A stretch of DNA of 64,000 bases from Streptomyces sp. Edi4 (GTDB taxonomy: Bacteria > Actinomycetota > Actinomycetes > Streptomycetales > Streptomycetaceae): positions 5,208,001-5,272,000 of the forward strand of contig NZ_JBEJGY010000004.1 of NCBI RefSeq assembly GCF_040253615.1, read 5' to 3'. This document shows, in pieces, positions 1 to 7,503 of the stretch; positions within the stretch are counted from its first letter, which is position 1; the number at the start of each line of letters is the position of its first letter. The position numbers and the translations under genes were made by a program. Below the pieces are notes generated by a model. That model saw only the letters and a program-made list of their open reading frames with translations. It was not told where the DNA came from and made no database searches.

Positions 1-79
1 GTAGTGGTGCGGATACGGTTCGGCAGTGCGGCGTTGGCCACACCCGAAGCCCCTTGCCATCGCGGCCTAACCTGGCTGC

Positions 80-940
80 ATGACACCCCAGGACGCCCCC
101 GACAGCCGCTGGTCCGACCTCGACCGGCCGCCCCTGAACGCCACCGCGCTGCGCCGCGCCCTGCTGCGGCCGGACGCCCTGTGGACCGCCCTGGACGTGG
201 TCACCGCCACCGGCTCCACCAACTCCGACCTCGCCGCGAAGGCGGACGCGCTCGGCGAGGGGGCCGTCCTGGTCGCCGAGGAGCAGACCGCGGGACGCGG
301 GCGCCTGGACCGGCGCTGGTCCGCGCCTGCCCGCTCGGGCCTGTTCTTCTCCGTCCTGCTCAAGCCGGGCGAGACGGTGCCCATGGAACGGTGGGGCTGG
401 CTGCCGCTGCTCACCGGCGTCGCCGTGGCGACCGGGCTCGCCCGGGCCGCGGGCGTCGACACCGCCCTGAAGTGGCCCAACGACCTCCTGGTCACGGTGG
501 AGGGGCAGGAGCGCAAGGCCGGCGGCATCCTCGCCGAGCGGGCCGGCACGGACGGGGTCGTCGTCGGCATCGGCCTCAATGTCACGCTGCGCGCCGATGA
601 GCTGCCCGTGCCCGGCGCGGGCTCCCTCGCGCTCGCCGGCGCCGTCTCCACCGACCGCGACACCCTGCTGCGGGCGGTGCTGCGCTCCCTGGAGCACTGG
701 TACGGGACCTGGCGCGCGGCGGCGGGCGACCCGGCGGGTTCCGGGCTCCAGGAGGCGTACGCGGCGGGCTGCGCGACCCTGGGGCGCTCCGTGCGCGCGG
801 AGCTGCCCGGGGGGCGGGCGCTGACGGGCGAGGCGGTCGCGGTGGACGGGGACGGGCGTCTGGTGCTGGCCACGGCGGAGGGCGTCCAGCGGCCCGTCGC
901 GGCCGGCGACATCGTCCACCTGCGGCCGGCCGCGCCGTAG
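80..940 (+). CDS. birA: Biotin--[acetyl-CoA-carboxylase] ligase
   Basis: This enzyme activates biotin with ATP and attaches it to the biotin carboxyl carrier lysine of acyl-CoA carboxylases in the cytoplasm. Family motifs are clear: GRGR at residues 72-75 (biotinyl-AMP loop), KWPND at 131-135 and RKAGGIL at 145-151, followed by a C-terminal SH3-like part. The length of 286 aa and the lack of an N-terminal winged helix mark a monofunctional class I ligase that does not act as a repressor. TAACCT at 68-73 lies seven bases before the ATG and no Shine-Dalgarno is visible, so the mRNA may be leaderless. The gene is first in the window and is read towards cya. Confidence 0.95.
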   Translation: MTPQDAPDSRWSDLDRPPLNATALRRALLRPDALWTALDVVTATGSTNSDLAAKADALGEGAVLVAEEQTAGRGRLDRRWSAPARSGLFFSVLLKPGETVPMERWGWLPLLTGVAVATGLARAAGVDTALKWPNDLLVTVEGQERKAGGILAERAGTDGVVVGIGLNVTLRADELPVPGAGSLALAGAVSTDRDTLLRAVLRSLEHWYGTWRAAAGDPAGSGLQEAYAAGCATLGRSVRAELPGGRALTGEAVAVDGDGRLVLATAEGVQRPVAAGDIVHLRPAAP

Positions 941-1055
941 GCGGCGCCGGGACACGCTCCCGCGACGTGAGCTACGGCACACCTGCCGTATCGTGGAGCC
1001 CGATCCAGCGACAGATCGGCAGGGCAGTGCGCAGGCAACGGGCAGGAGGCGGCCG

Positions 1056-2279
1056 GTGACCGTCGACGAGACACGGTCCGGTGCGGAGTCCGGTGACGGC
1101 ACGGGCGGCGGCCCCGGCGCCGGTGCGGGCGGCTCCGGCGCCCCCGACCAGGCGCCCGTCTCCGCGTATCCGACGCCGCACCACGCCGTCGACCACACCG
1201 CCGAGCCCACCGACGACCCGCTCGCCATCCGCCTGGAACAGCTGATCCTCGGCGCCGACCGCCGCTACACGCCCTTCCAGGCGGCCCGTACGGCGGGCGT
1301 CTCGATGGAACTCGCGTCCCGGTTCTGGCGGGCCATGGGGTTCGCGGACATCGGGCAGGCCAAGGCGCTCACCGAGGCCGACGTGCTCGCTCTGCGCCGG
1401 CTCGCCGGTCTGGTGGAGGCGGGGCTGCTCAGCGAGCCGATGGCGGTGCAGGTCGCCCGCTCCACCGGGCAGACCACCGCCCGGCTGGCCGAATGGCAGA
1501 TCGATTCTTTTCTGGAGGGCCTGACCGAGCCGCCCGAGCCCGGCATGACCCGCACCGAGGTCACCTACCCCCTGGTCGAGCTGCTGCTGCCCGAGCTGGA
1601 GGAGTTCCTGGTCTATGTGTGGCGGCGCCAGCTCGCCGCCGCGACCGGGCGCGTGGTGCAGGCCGCCGACGACGAGGAGATGGTGGACCGCCGCCTCGCG
1701 GTCGGTTTCGCCGACCTCGTCGGGTTCACCCGGCTCACCCGGCGCCTTGAGGAGGAGGAGCTGGGCGAGCTGGTGGAGGCCTTCGAGACCACCGCCGCCG
1801 ACCTGGTCGCGGCGCACGGCGGCCGGCTCATCAAGACCCTCGGCGACGAGGTCCTGTTCGCCGCCGACGACGCGGGCACGGCCGCCGAGATCTCGCTGCG
1901 GCTCATCGAGACGATGGCCGGTGACGAGACCATGCCGGCCCTGCGCGTGGGCATCGCCTTCGGCACCGTCACCACGCGCATGGGCGACGTGTTCGGCACC
2001 ACCGTGAACCTCGCGAGCCGCCTCACCTCGATAGCCCCCAAGGACGCCGTCCTGGTGGACGGCGCGTTCGCGGAGGAGCTGGCCCGCACCGGCGACGCCC
2101 CCGTCTCCGAGGCGCAGGCCGCGCAGGACGCGCTGGCCGCCGAGAAGGAGGGCGCGGAGCCCGTGCCCGCGACGAAGTACCGCTTCGCGCTCCAGCCCAT
2201 GTGGCAGCGCCCGGTGCGCGGTCTCGGCGTGGTGGAGCCCTGGCTCCTGCACCGCCGCGAGGCCAAGAGCCTGTCCTAG
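1056..2279 (+). CDS. cya: Class III adenylate cyclase
   Basis: The protein makes cAMP from ATP, a signal linked in Streptomyces to germination and development. The C-terminal half is a class III cyclase domain. It has FADLVGFT with metal Asp220, KTLGDEV with Lys260 and metal Asp264, and GDVFGTTVNLASRL, where Asp311 and Arg322 fit ATP rather than GTP. Residues 55-200 are a helical regulatory region, and the first 50 residues are Gly/Ala/Pro rich and probably disordered. The GTG at 1056 was chosen because AGGAGG at 1044-1049 sits six bases upstream. The longer frame from GTG 993 has no such site. No membrane segment is visible, so the enzyme is soluble. Gene order birA-cya matches other streptomycetes from memory. 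Confidence 0.92.
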   Translation: MTVDETRSGAESGDGTGGGPGAGAGGSGAPDQAPVSAYPTPHHAVDHTAEPTDDPLAIRLEQLILGADRRYTPFQAARTAGVSMELASRFWRAMGFADIGQAKALTEADVLALRRLAGLVEAGLLSEPMAVQVARSTGQTTARLAEWQIDSFLEGLTEPPEPGMTRTEVTYPLVELLLPELEEFLVYVWRRQLAAATGRVVQAADDEEMVDRRLAVGFADLVGFTRLTRRLEEEELGELVEAFETTAADLVAAHGGRLIKTLGDEVLFAADDAGTAAEISLRLIETMAGDETMPALRVGIAFGTVTTRMGDVFGTTVNLASRLTSIAPKDAVLVDGAFAEELARTGDAPVSEAQAAQDALAAEKEGAEPVPATKYRFALQPMWQRPVRGLGVVEPWLLHRREAKSLS

Positions 2280-2412
2280 AGGCCGAGGGCCCTGTCCCCG
2301 AGGCCGAGGGCTGTCCCCGAGGCCGAGGGCTGTCCTAGAGGCCGAGGGCTGTCCTAGAGGGCCGAGGGCCTGTCCTGGAGGCAGACCTGGAGGCCGGACC
2401 TGTCCTGGAGGA
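2280..2412. repeat. Degenerate tandem repeat GAGGCCGAGGGCTGTCC
   Basis: Between cya and the enoyl-CoA hydratase gene, five to six imperfect copies of a roughly 17-22 base unit (gaggccgagggctgtcc followed by ccga, taga or tgga) run head to tail. There is no coding potential. The array looks like slippage or unequal exchange of a short GC-rich unit. Confidence 0.75.
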
Positions 2413-2446
2413 GGGCGTGGGTCACGGCCTAGGATCACCCCCGACG

Positions 2447-2458
2447 TAACGTTCGTTA
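2447..2458. promoter_or_regulatory. Inverted repeat TAACG-TT-CGTTA, likely TetR-type operator
   Basis: A perfect 5+2+5 inverted repeat ends 14 bases before the ATG of the enoyl-CoA hydratase gene, within the expected promoter or leader. Its size and AT-rich arms fit operators of TetR-family regulators of acyl-CoA metabolism. No such regulator lies next to it, so the partner is unknown. Confidence 0.5.
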
Positions 2459-2472
2459 ACGGAGGGGTTGCC

Positions 2473-3261
2473 ATGGCCGAGCAGCGGTTCGGGGAGTTCG
2501 TCGTCGTGCGGCGCGAGGGGTACGTCGCCGAGCTGGTGCTCGACCGGCCGAAGGCCATGAACGCGGTGTCGACGGAGATGGCCCGCTCCATCGCCGCCGC
2601 CTGCGACGCGCTGGCCGCCGACGCCGACGCCCGGGTCACCGTGGTGACCTCGTCCAACGAGCGGGCGTTCTGCGTCGGCGCGGACCTCAAGGAGCGCAAC
2701 TCCCTGAGCGACGCCGAACTCGTACGCCAGCGGCCCACCGCGCGCGCCGCGTACACCGGCGTGCTCGACCTGCCCATGCCCACCGTCGCCGCCGTACACG
2801 GTTTCGCGCTCGGCGGCGGCTTCGAGCTCGCGCTCGCCTGCGACGTGATCGTGGGCGACGCGAGCACCGTGGTGGGCCTGCCCGAGGTGTCGGTCGGCGT
2901 GATCCCCGGCGGTGGCGGTACGCAGCTCCTGCCGCGCCGGGTGGGCGCCGCCCGAGCCGCCGAGCTGGTCTTCACCGCGCGTCGCGTCGAGGCCGTGGAG
3001 GCACGGGAGTTGGGGCTTGTGGACGTGCTGGCCGAGGACGCGCGCGCCGAGGCGATGGCGCTCGGCGGGCGCATGGCGGCCAACTCGCCCGTCGGGCTGC
3101 GCGCGGCGAAGCGGGCGCTGCGGCTCGGCCACGGGCTCGACCTGCGGGCCGGCCTCGAGGTCGAGGACGCGGCCTGGCGCTCGGTGGCGTTCTCGGGAGA
3201 CCGCGCGGAGGGTGTGGCCGCGTTCAACGAGAAGCGCGAGCCGGTGTGGCCCGGGCGGTGA
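2473..3261 (+). CDS. Enoyl-CoA hydratase/isomerase family protein
   Basis: A crotonase-fold enzyme of 262 aa, the usual length. It probably hydrates 2-enoyl-CoA in fatty acid or amino acid catabolism. The two oxyanion-hole segments are visible as FCVGADLKERN and GFALGGGFELALACD, and the catalytic Glu region as LPEVSVGVIPGGGGTQ. The ATG follows GGAGGGG at good spacing. The gene stands alone between cya and a GGDEF gene and carries a short inverted repeat in its promoter. The substrate cannot be told from sequence. Confidence 0.88.
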   Translation: MAEQRFGEFVVVRREGYVAELVLDRPKAMNAVSTEMARSIAAACDALAADADARVTVVTSSNERAFCVGADLKERNSLSDAELVRQRPTARAAYTGVLDLPMPTVAAVHGFALGGGFELALACDVIVGDASTVVGLPEVSVGVIPGGGGTQLLPRRVGAARAAELVFTARRVEAVEARELGLVDVLAEDARAEAMALGGRMAANSPVGLRAAKRALRLGHGLDLRAGLEVEDAAWRSVAFSGDRAEGVAAFNEKREPVWPGR

Positions 3262-3330
3262 ACGCGCCCCGGGCGGCCTGTCCCGCGTCCCCCCGGGTCA
3301 AAACGCGCAAAACCTCCCTAAGCTGGAGGA

Positions 3331-4491
3331 ATGGGTGGAGAGGATGCCCGGCTGCGGGCCGTGGTTTCGCTGGCGCAGGCCATGGCCGCGGCGCACACGC
3401 CGCGTGAGTCCTGGGCCGCCGCCGCGCTCGGCGCGCGCGAAGCGCTCGGCGGGAACTTCGCCGCGCTCTCGGTGTGGGAGCGCGAGCTCGGGCTCCTGAG
3501 GGTCCTGGTGAACGAGGGCGAACGGGCCTTCGGGGAGGAGGAGTTCCCCGACGGCGAGACCTATCCCGTGCACCAGTTCCCGGAGATCACCGAGTTCCTG
3601 CACGAGCGCTGGGCCGGGGGCGGGGAGCCCAACGCCTGGGTCGAGACGGCCACCGCGCCCCCCGGGGGCGACACGGGCCAGGGCCATGTGGGGGTGCCTC
3701 CCAGCGGCAGCTGGGGGAGGGTGGCCGCGCTGCGCCGCCGCGGGCGTGGCTGCTGCGTGGTCGCCCCGATCGTGCTGCACGGCCGGGCGTGGGGCGAGCT
3801 GTACGTGGCCCGGCCGGTCGGTGCCCCCATCTTCGACGCGTCCGACGCCGACTTCGCCACGGTCCTTGCCTCCGTCGTGGCGGCCGGCATCGCCCAGACC
3901 GAACGCCTCGAAGAGGTACGCCGTCTCGCCTTCACCGATCCGCTCACCGGGCTCGCCAACCGGCGCGCGGTCGACATGCGACTGGACGAGGCGGTGGAGC
4001 GCCACCGCGCCGACGGCTCGGTCGTCAGCCTCGTCGTGTGCGACCTGAACGGGCTCAAGGGCGTCAACGACACGCTCGGGCACGCGGTGGGGGACCGGCT
4101 GCTGGAACGCTTCGGCTCGGTGCTTTCGCTGTGCGGCGCGATGCTGCCGGGTGCGCTGGCCGCGCGGCTCGGCGGGGACGAGTTCTGTCTGCTCTCGGTG
4201 GGTCCGAGCGCCGACGACGTCGTACGGGTCGGCGAACAACTCTGCTCGCGGGCCGGGGAGTTGGAGCTCGGGGAGGGCGTTGCCTGCGGCATCGCCTCCA
4301 CGGGCGACCCCATCGGCGAGGTGCGCTCGGCGCGGCGCCTGTTCCGCCTCGCGGACGCGGCGCAGTACCGGGCGAAGGCGGCGAGGTCGGCGAAGCCGGT
4401 GGTGGCGGGGCGGGACGGGGAGGTCCTGGCCCTCGCCGAGAACCCCCCGACCCCGCCGCACGATCGCCGCCGCTTCAGGGGCCAACGGTAG
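3331..4491 (+). CDS. GAF-GGDEF diguanylate cyclase
   Basis: The protein is predicted to make cyclic di-GMP, which holds Streptomyces in vegetative growth. An N-terminal GAF-like sensor covers about residues 10-190. The GGDEF domain starts at DPLTGLANRR (203-212) and has an intact GGDEF signature at 281-285, so it should be catalytic. No EAL domain or membrane segment is present, and length is 386 aa. GGAGG stands close before the ATG. Residues 116-131 (GQGHVGVPPSGSWGRV) are Gly/Pro rich, fit poorly into a GAF fold, and are encoded by a GC-rich palindromic element (listed separately). This looks like an in-frame insertion into the sensor. Confidence 0.9.
   Translation: MGGEDARLRAVVSLAQAMAAAHTPRESWAAAALGAREALGGNFAALSVWERELGLLRVLVNEGERAFGEEEFPDGETYPVHQFPEITEFLHERWAGGGEPNAWVETATAPPGGDTGQGHVGVPPSGSWGRVAALRRRGRGCCVVAPIVLHGRAWGELYVARPVGAPIFDASDADFATVLASVVAAGIAQTERLEEVRRLAFTDPLTGLANRRAVDMRLDEAVERHRADGSVVSLVVCDLNGLKGVNDTLGHAVGDRLLERFGSVLSLCGAMLPGALAARLGGDEFCLLSVGPSADDVVRVGEQLCSRAGELELGEGVACGIASTGDPIGEVRSARRLFRLADAAQYRAKAARSAKPVVAGRDGEVLALAENPPTPPHDRRRFRGQR
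3690..3720. repeat. Palindromic GC-rich element inside the GGDEF gene
   Basis: CCTCCCAGC (3697-3705) pairs with GCTGGGGGAGG (3710-3720), preceded by GTGGGGGTG. It lies within the reading frame and keeps it open. Related C- and G-run palindromes occur in the gntP-like gene and in the intergenic repeat fields near 52.9 and 57.6 kb. Confidence 0.6.
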
Positions 4492-4499
4492 GTTTTCCG

Positions 4500-4735
4500 G
4501 CGCGGGCCGGTGGATGGCCGGCCGCGCAGTTCCCCGCGCCCCTGCCGAGGCTGGTGCTGGCCCCCACCGGCAGCCCCGAAGGGTGCGTTCTCGGGTGCGG
4601 GTCCGTGGTGGCTGGGCGCGCAGTTCCCCGCGCCCCTGGCGGGGGCGATGCTGGCCCACACCGGCAACCTCAGCCCGTCCGGCGATTGAGGACGAGGCCG
4701 TTCAGGCCGATCGGGGTCTGGGGCGGAGCCCAAGG
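4500..4735. repeat. Composite dispersed intergenic repeat
   Basis: The stretch between the GGDEF gene and hutH has no gene. It contains two copies of GCGCAGTTCCCCGCGCCCCT (about 4524-4543 and 4616-4635). A second block near 4686-4733 reads gaggacgaggccgttcaggc followed by cggggtctggggcggagccc. The same two blocks recur at 52.7-53.2 and 57.4-57.7 kb. Confidence 0.75.
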
Positions 4736-4763
4736 GGTTGGTCGCAGCACCTAGTGACATGAC

Positions 4764-4776
4764 CGGATTCAATCCG
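4764..4776. promoter_or_regulatory. Palindrome CGGATT-C-AATCCG before hutH
   Basis: A perfect 6+1+6 palindrome ends 13 bases before the proposed hutH start, just upstream of its Shine-Dalgarno. It is well placed for a repressor that would block hutH transcription. The binding protein is not identifiable here. Confidence 0.5.
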
Positions 4777-4789
4777 TAGGGTGCTGAAT

Positions 4790-6337
4790 ATGGATATGCA
4801 CACTGTCGTGGTGGGGACCTCCGGGACCACCCCCGAGGACGTCATCGCCGTGGCCAGGCACAACGCGAAGGTCGAGCTCTCCGCCGCCGCCCTCGCCGCC
4901 CTCGCCCGGGCCCGCGAGATCGTCGACGCCCTGGCCGCCAAGCCGGAGCCGGTGTACGGCGTCTCCACCGGCTTCGGCGCCCTCGCCTCCCGCCACATCA
5001 GCCCCGACCTGCGCGCCCAGCTCCAGCGCAACATCGTCCGCTCGCACGCCGCCGGCATGGGCCCCCGCGTGGAGCGCGAGGTCGTACGCGCCCTGATGTT
5101 CCTGCGCCTGAAGACCGTGGCCTCCGGCCACACCGGCGTACGCCCCTCCGTCGCGCAGACCATGGCCGACGTACTGAACGCCGGCATCACCCCCGTCGTC
5201 CACGAGTACGGCTCGCTCGGCTGCTCCGGCGACCTCGCGCCGCTGTCGCACTGCGCCCTGACCCTGATGGGCGAGGGCGACGCGGAGGGCCCCGACGGCG
5301 TCGTGAAGCCCGCGGGCGACCTGCTCGCCGCCGCCGGCATCGAACCCGTCGAGCTGCGCGAAAAGGAGGGCCTTGCCCTCCTCAACGGCACCGACGGCAT
5401 GCTCGGCATGCTGTGCATGGCCATCGCCGACCTGAAGAAGCTCTACACCTCCGCCGACATCACCGCGGCCCTCACCCTCGAAGCGCTGCTCGGCACCGAG
5501 AAGGTGCTCGCCCCCGAACTGCACGCCATCCGCCCGCACCCCGGCCAGGGCGCCTCCGCCGCCAACATGCTCGCCGTCCTGGAGGGTTCGGGCCTGACCG
5601 GCCACTTCCAGGAGGAAGAGGCGCCGCGCGTGCAGGACGCGTACTCGGTGCGCTGCGCCCCGCAGGTCAACGGCGCCGGACGCGACACCATCGCGTACGC
5701 CCTGACCGTCGCCGAGCGCGAACTGGCCGCAGCCGTCGACAATCCGGTCGTCCTACCCGATGGGCGGGTCGAGTCCAACGGCAACTTCCACGGCGCCCCG
5801 GTCGCCTACGTCCTGGACTTCCTCGCCATCGCCGCCGCCGACCTCGGCTCGATCACCGAGCGCCGCACCGACCGCCTCCTGGACAAGAACCGCAGCCACG
5901 GCCTGCCGCCGTTCCTCGCCGACGACGCCGGCGTGGACTCGGGCCTGATGATCGCCCAGTACACCCAGGCCGCCCTGGTCAGCGAGATGAAGCGGCTCGC
6001 GGTGCCGGCCTCCGCCGACTCCATCCCGTCCTCCGCGATGCAGGAGGACCACGTCTCCATGGGCTGGTCGGCCGCGCGCAAGCTGCGTACGGCCGTCGAC
6101 AACCTGACCCGGATCATCGCCGTCGAGCTGTACGCGGCGACCCGCGGCATCGAGCTGCGCAAGGGCCTCACCCCGGCGCCCGCCTCGCAGGCCGCCATCG
6201 CCGCGGCCCGCGCGGCCGGCGTCCAGGGCCCGGGCCCCGACCGCTTCCTCGCCCCCGACCTGGCCGCCGCGGACGCCTTCGTACGCGAAGGGAAGCTGGT
6301 CGCCGCGGTCGAGCCGGTGACGGGCCGCCTCGCCTGA
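4790..6337 (+). CDS. hutH: Histidine ammonia-lyase
   Basis: HutH removes ammonia from L-histidine to give trans-urocanate, the first step of histidine breakdown. The sequence matches Streptomyces HutH throughout. Examples are the YGVSTGFG segment, the GSLGCSGDLAPLSH segment that carries the cofactor-forming residues, and SSAMQEDHVSMGWSA near the C terminus. The MIO tripeptide is Cys-Ser-Gly rather than Ala-Ser-Gly, as I recall for other streptomycete HutH. ATG 4790 was chosen because AGGGTG at 4778-4783 lies six bases upstream; GTG 4781 and ATG 4796 are alternatives. Length is 515 aa. The gene stands alone, without hutU, hutI or hutG, as is usual in Streptomyces. Confidence 0.96.
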   Translation: MDMHTVVVGTSGTTPEDVIAVARHNAKVELSAAALAALARAREIVDALAAKPEPVYGVSTGFGALASRHISPDLRAQLQRNIVRSHAAGMGPRVEREVVRALMFLRLKTVASGHTGVRPSVAQTMADVLNAGITPVVHEYGSLGCSGDLAPLSHCALTLMGEGDAEGPDGVVKPAGDLLAAAGIEPVELREKEGLALLNGTDGMLGMLCMAIADLKKLYTSADITAALTLEALLGTEKVLAPELHAIRPHPGQGASAANMLAVLEGSGLTGHFQEEEAPRVQDAYSVRCAPQVNGAGRDTIAYALTVAERELAAAVDNPVVLPDGRVESNGNFHGAPVAYVLDFLAIAAADLGSITERRTDRLLDKNRSHGLPPFLADDAGVDSGLMIAQYTQAALVSEMKRLAVPASADSIPSSAMQEDHVSMGWSAARKLRTAVDNLTRIIAVELYAATRGIELRKGLTPAPASQAAIAAARAAGVQGPGPDRFLAPDLAAADAFVREGKLVAAVEPVTGRLA

Positions 6338-6350
6338 TCCGCCGTACCGA

Positions 6351-6388
6351 AAAGGGCCGCCCGGGATGTCGCATCCGGGCGGCCCTTT
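6351..6388. terminator. Bidirectional terminator between hutH and the LAXTG gene
   Basis: AAAGGGCCGCCCGG pairs with CCGGGCGGCCCTTT around a short loop. The hairpin lies 14 bases after the hutH stop and just beyond the end of the convergent gene, so it can serve both. Confidence 0.85.
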
Positions 6389-6402
6389 CGCGTACGCCGA
6401 GG

Positions 6403-6720
6403 TCAGCTGGGCTGTGACCGGCGGACCGAATACATCACGAACCCCGCCCCGAGGCCCAGGAACAGCGTGCCGCCGACCAGGTAGGGAGAGGTGTTCGCGC
6501 CGCCGGTGTCGGCGAGGGCGACCGGACCGTCGGTGCCGGCGGCACCGTCAGCCCCGGCAGCGCCGTCAGGGGGGACGGGGACGGCCCGGTAGGGGGAGTG
6601 CGTGGCGGGGGTCGAAGGGCGGTGCTCGTCCGTGGCGTTGGCGGACGGTACGAACCAGAGGGCGCAGAGCAGGGTGCCCGCCGCGGTGGCGGTGAGCAGG
6701 GGACGACGAGCGACGGACAA
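6403..6720 (-). CDS. Small LAXTG-type cell-wall-anchored protein
   Basis: This 105-aa protein has a signal peptide (ARRPLLTATAAGTLLCALWF, cleavage near SANA). A short Pro/Gly/Ala-rich spacer follows, then LADTG near residue 70, a membrane helix (YLVGGTLFLGLGAGFVMYS) and the positive tail RRSQPS. That arrangement is a sorting signal for class E sortases, which cut LAXTG in Streptomyces and link the protein to the cell wall. The exposed part is only about 40 residues, so it is unlikely to be an enzyme. The TTG start is supported by AAGGGAA eight bases upstream. The gene converges on hutH. Confidence 0.75.
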   Translation of the reverse strand: MSVARRPLLTATAAGTLLCALWFVPSANATDEHRPSTPATHSPYRAVPVPPDGAAGADGAAGTDGPVALADTGGANTSPYLVGGTLFLGLGAGFVMYSVRRSQPS

Positions 6721-6828
6721 GTGAGCGATTCCCTTGCGAGTACGTCGAATTGGCGGGATGCGCTGATGCTAGTGAAAGCAGCGGGTCGCGGGAAAGTCGC
6801 GGCCGGGTCGAGCCCTACGCTCCCTGGC

Positions 6829-7152
6829 ATGAGCGAAGAAGAGACATCACGGTATGTACGGCTGCGCGTCGATTTGGTCCTGGGGATCGAGGACGCGGGC
6901 CAGTTGGCGGCGGCCGCCCTGACCCGCATCGCCGACGACGAGACGATGCGGCCCGAGGAACGCGCGCATGCCGAGGGGGCGGTGCGGGAAGACGGAGCGG
7001 AGGCCCTGGCCTACCTCGTGGACCCGGTCGGTCTCGTGGAGGCACTGCCCGGCGTGGAGCTGGCCCAGGCCTCCTGGAGCAGCGAGCGCGTCGGTTACGA
7101 CCCGGACGACGAGGAGTGGGACCTCGACGAAGACATCGACGACGAGGACTGA
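6829..7152 (+). CDS. Conserved acidic hypothetical protein
   Basis: A 107-aa cytoplasmic protein of unknown function. It begins MSEEETSRYVRLRVDLVL, has an Ala/Glu-rich helical middle and ends in a strongly acidic tail (YDPDDEEWDLDEDIDDED). The ATG at 6829 was chosen because coding character begins there. The open frame reaches back to 6598, but that part is antisense to the LAXTG gene. The gene diverges from the LAXTG gene. The acidic tail might contact a basic partner, but nothing in the sequence gives a role. Confidence 0.65.
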   Translation: MSEEETSRYVRLRVDLVLGIEDAGQLAAAALTRIADDETMRPEERAHAEGAVREDGAEALAYLVDPVGLVEALPGVELAQASWSSERVGYDPDDEEWDLDEDIDDED

Positions 7153-7325
7153 CGACGAGGACTGACGGCGAGGAGTTGCGACGAGGAGTGGCGACGGCCG
7201 ACGAGGACTGACCGGACCGACGAAGCGGTCGGTTGGCGGCTGACGGCTGACGGCTGACAGATGACAGATGACCGATGGCAACTGACGACTGACAGCTGAC
7301 GGCTGCCGGGCGGTGACGGCGCGGC
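7153..7325. repeat. Degenerate short tandem repeats (GACGAGGAG and CTGACGG types)
   Basis: After the acidic gene comes a run derived from GACGAGGACTGAC, apparently copied from the end of that gene. A second run of seven-base units follows around 7244-7305 (gctgacg, gctgaca, gatgaca, gatgacc). The remaining bases to 7503 hold the promoter region of the L,D-transpeptidase gene. No gene is seen. Confidence 0.65.
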
Positions 7326-7503
7326 CGGGCGGGACGGCACGGGAACCGCCTTTTGGTGATCTTGTACCGTCCCGACCCGTCCCGCCCCATCCCGTCCGCC
7401 GACGCGTGGTGTGCCCCACATTCACCCCCCGCCGAGGAACGGGAACGGGCAGTCTGATGTTCTAGACGTGATGACGTGGGTGACGGCGACGATGGAGAAG
7501 CGT

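Noticed and set aside
972..3227. Long minus-strand open frames opposite cya and the enoyl-CoA hydratase gene
   Set aside because: They are mirror frames of GC-rich genes with clear motifs on the plus strand.
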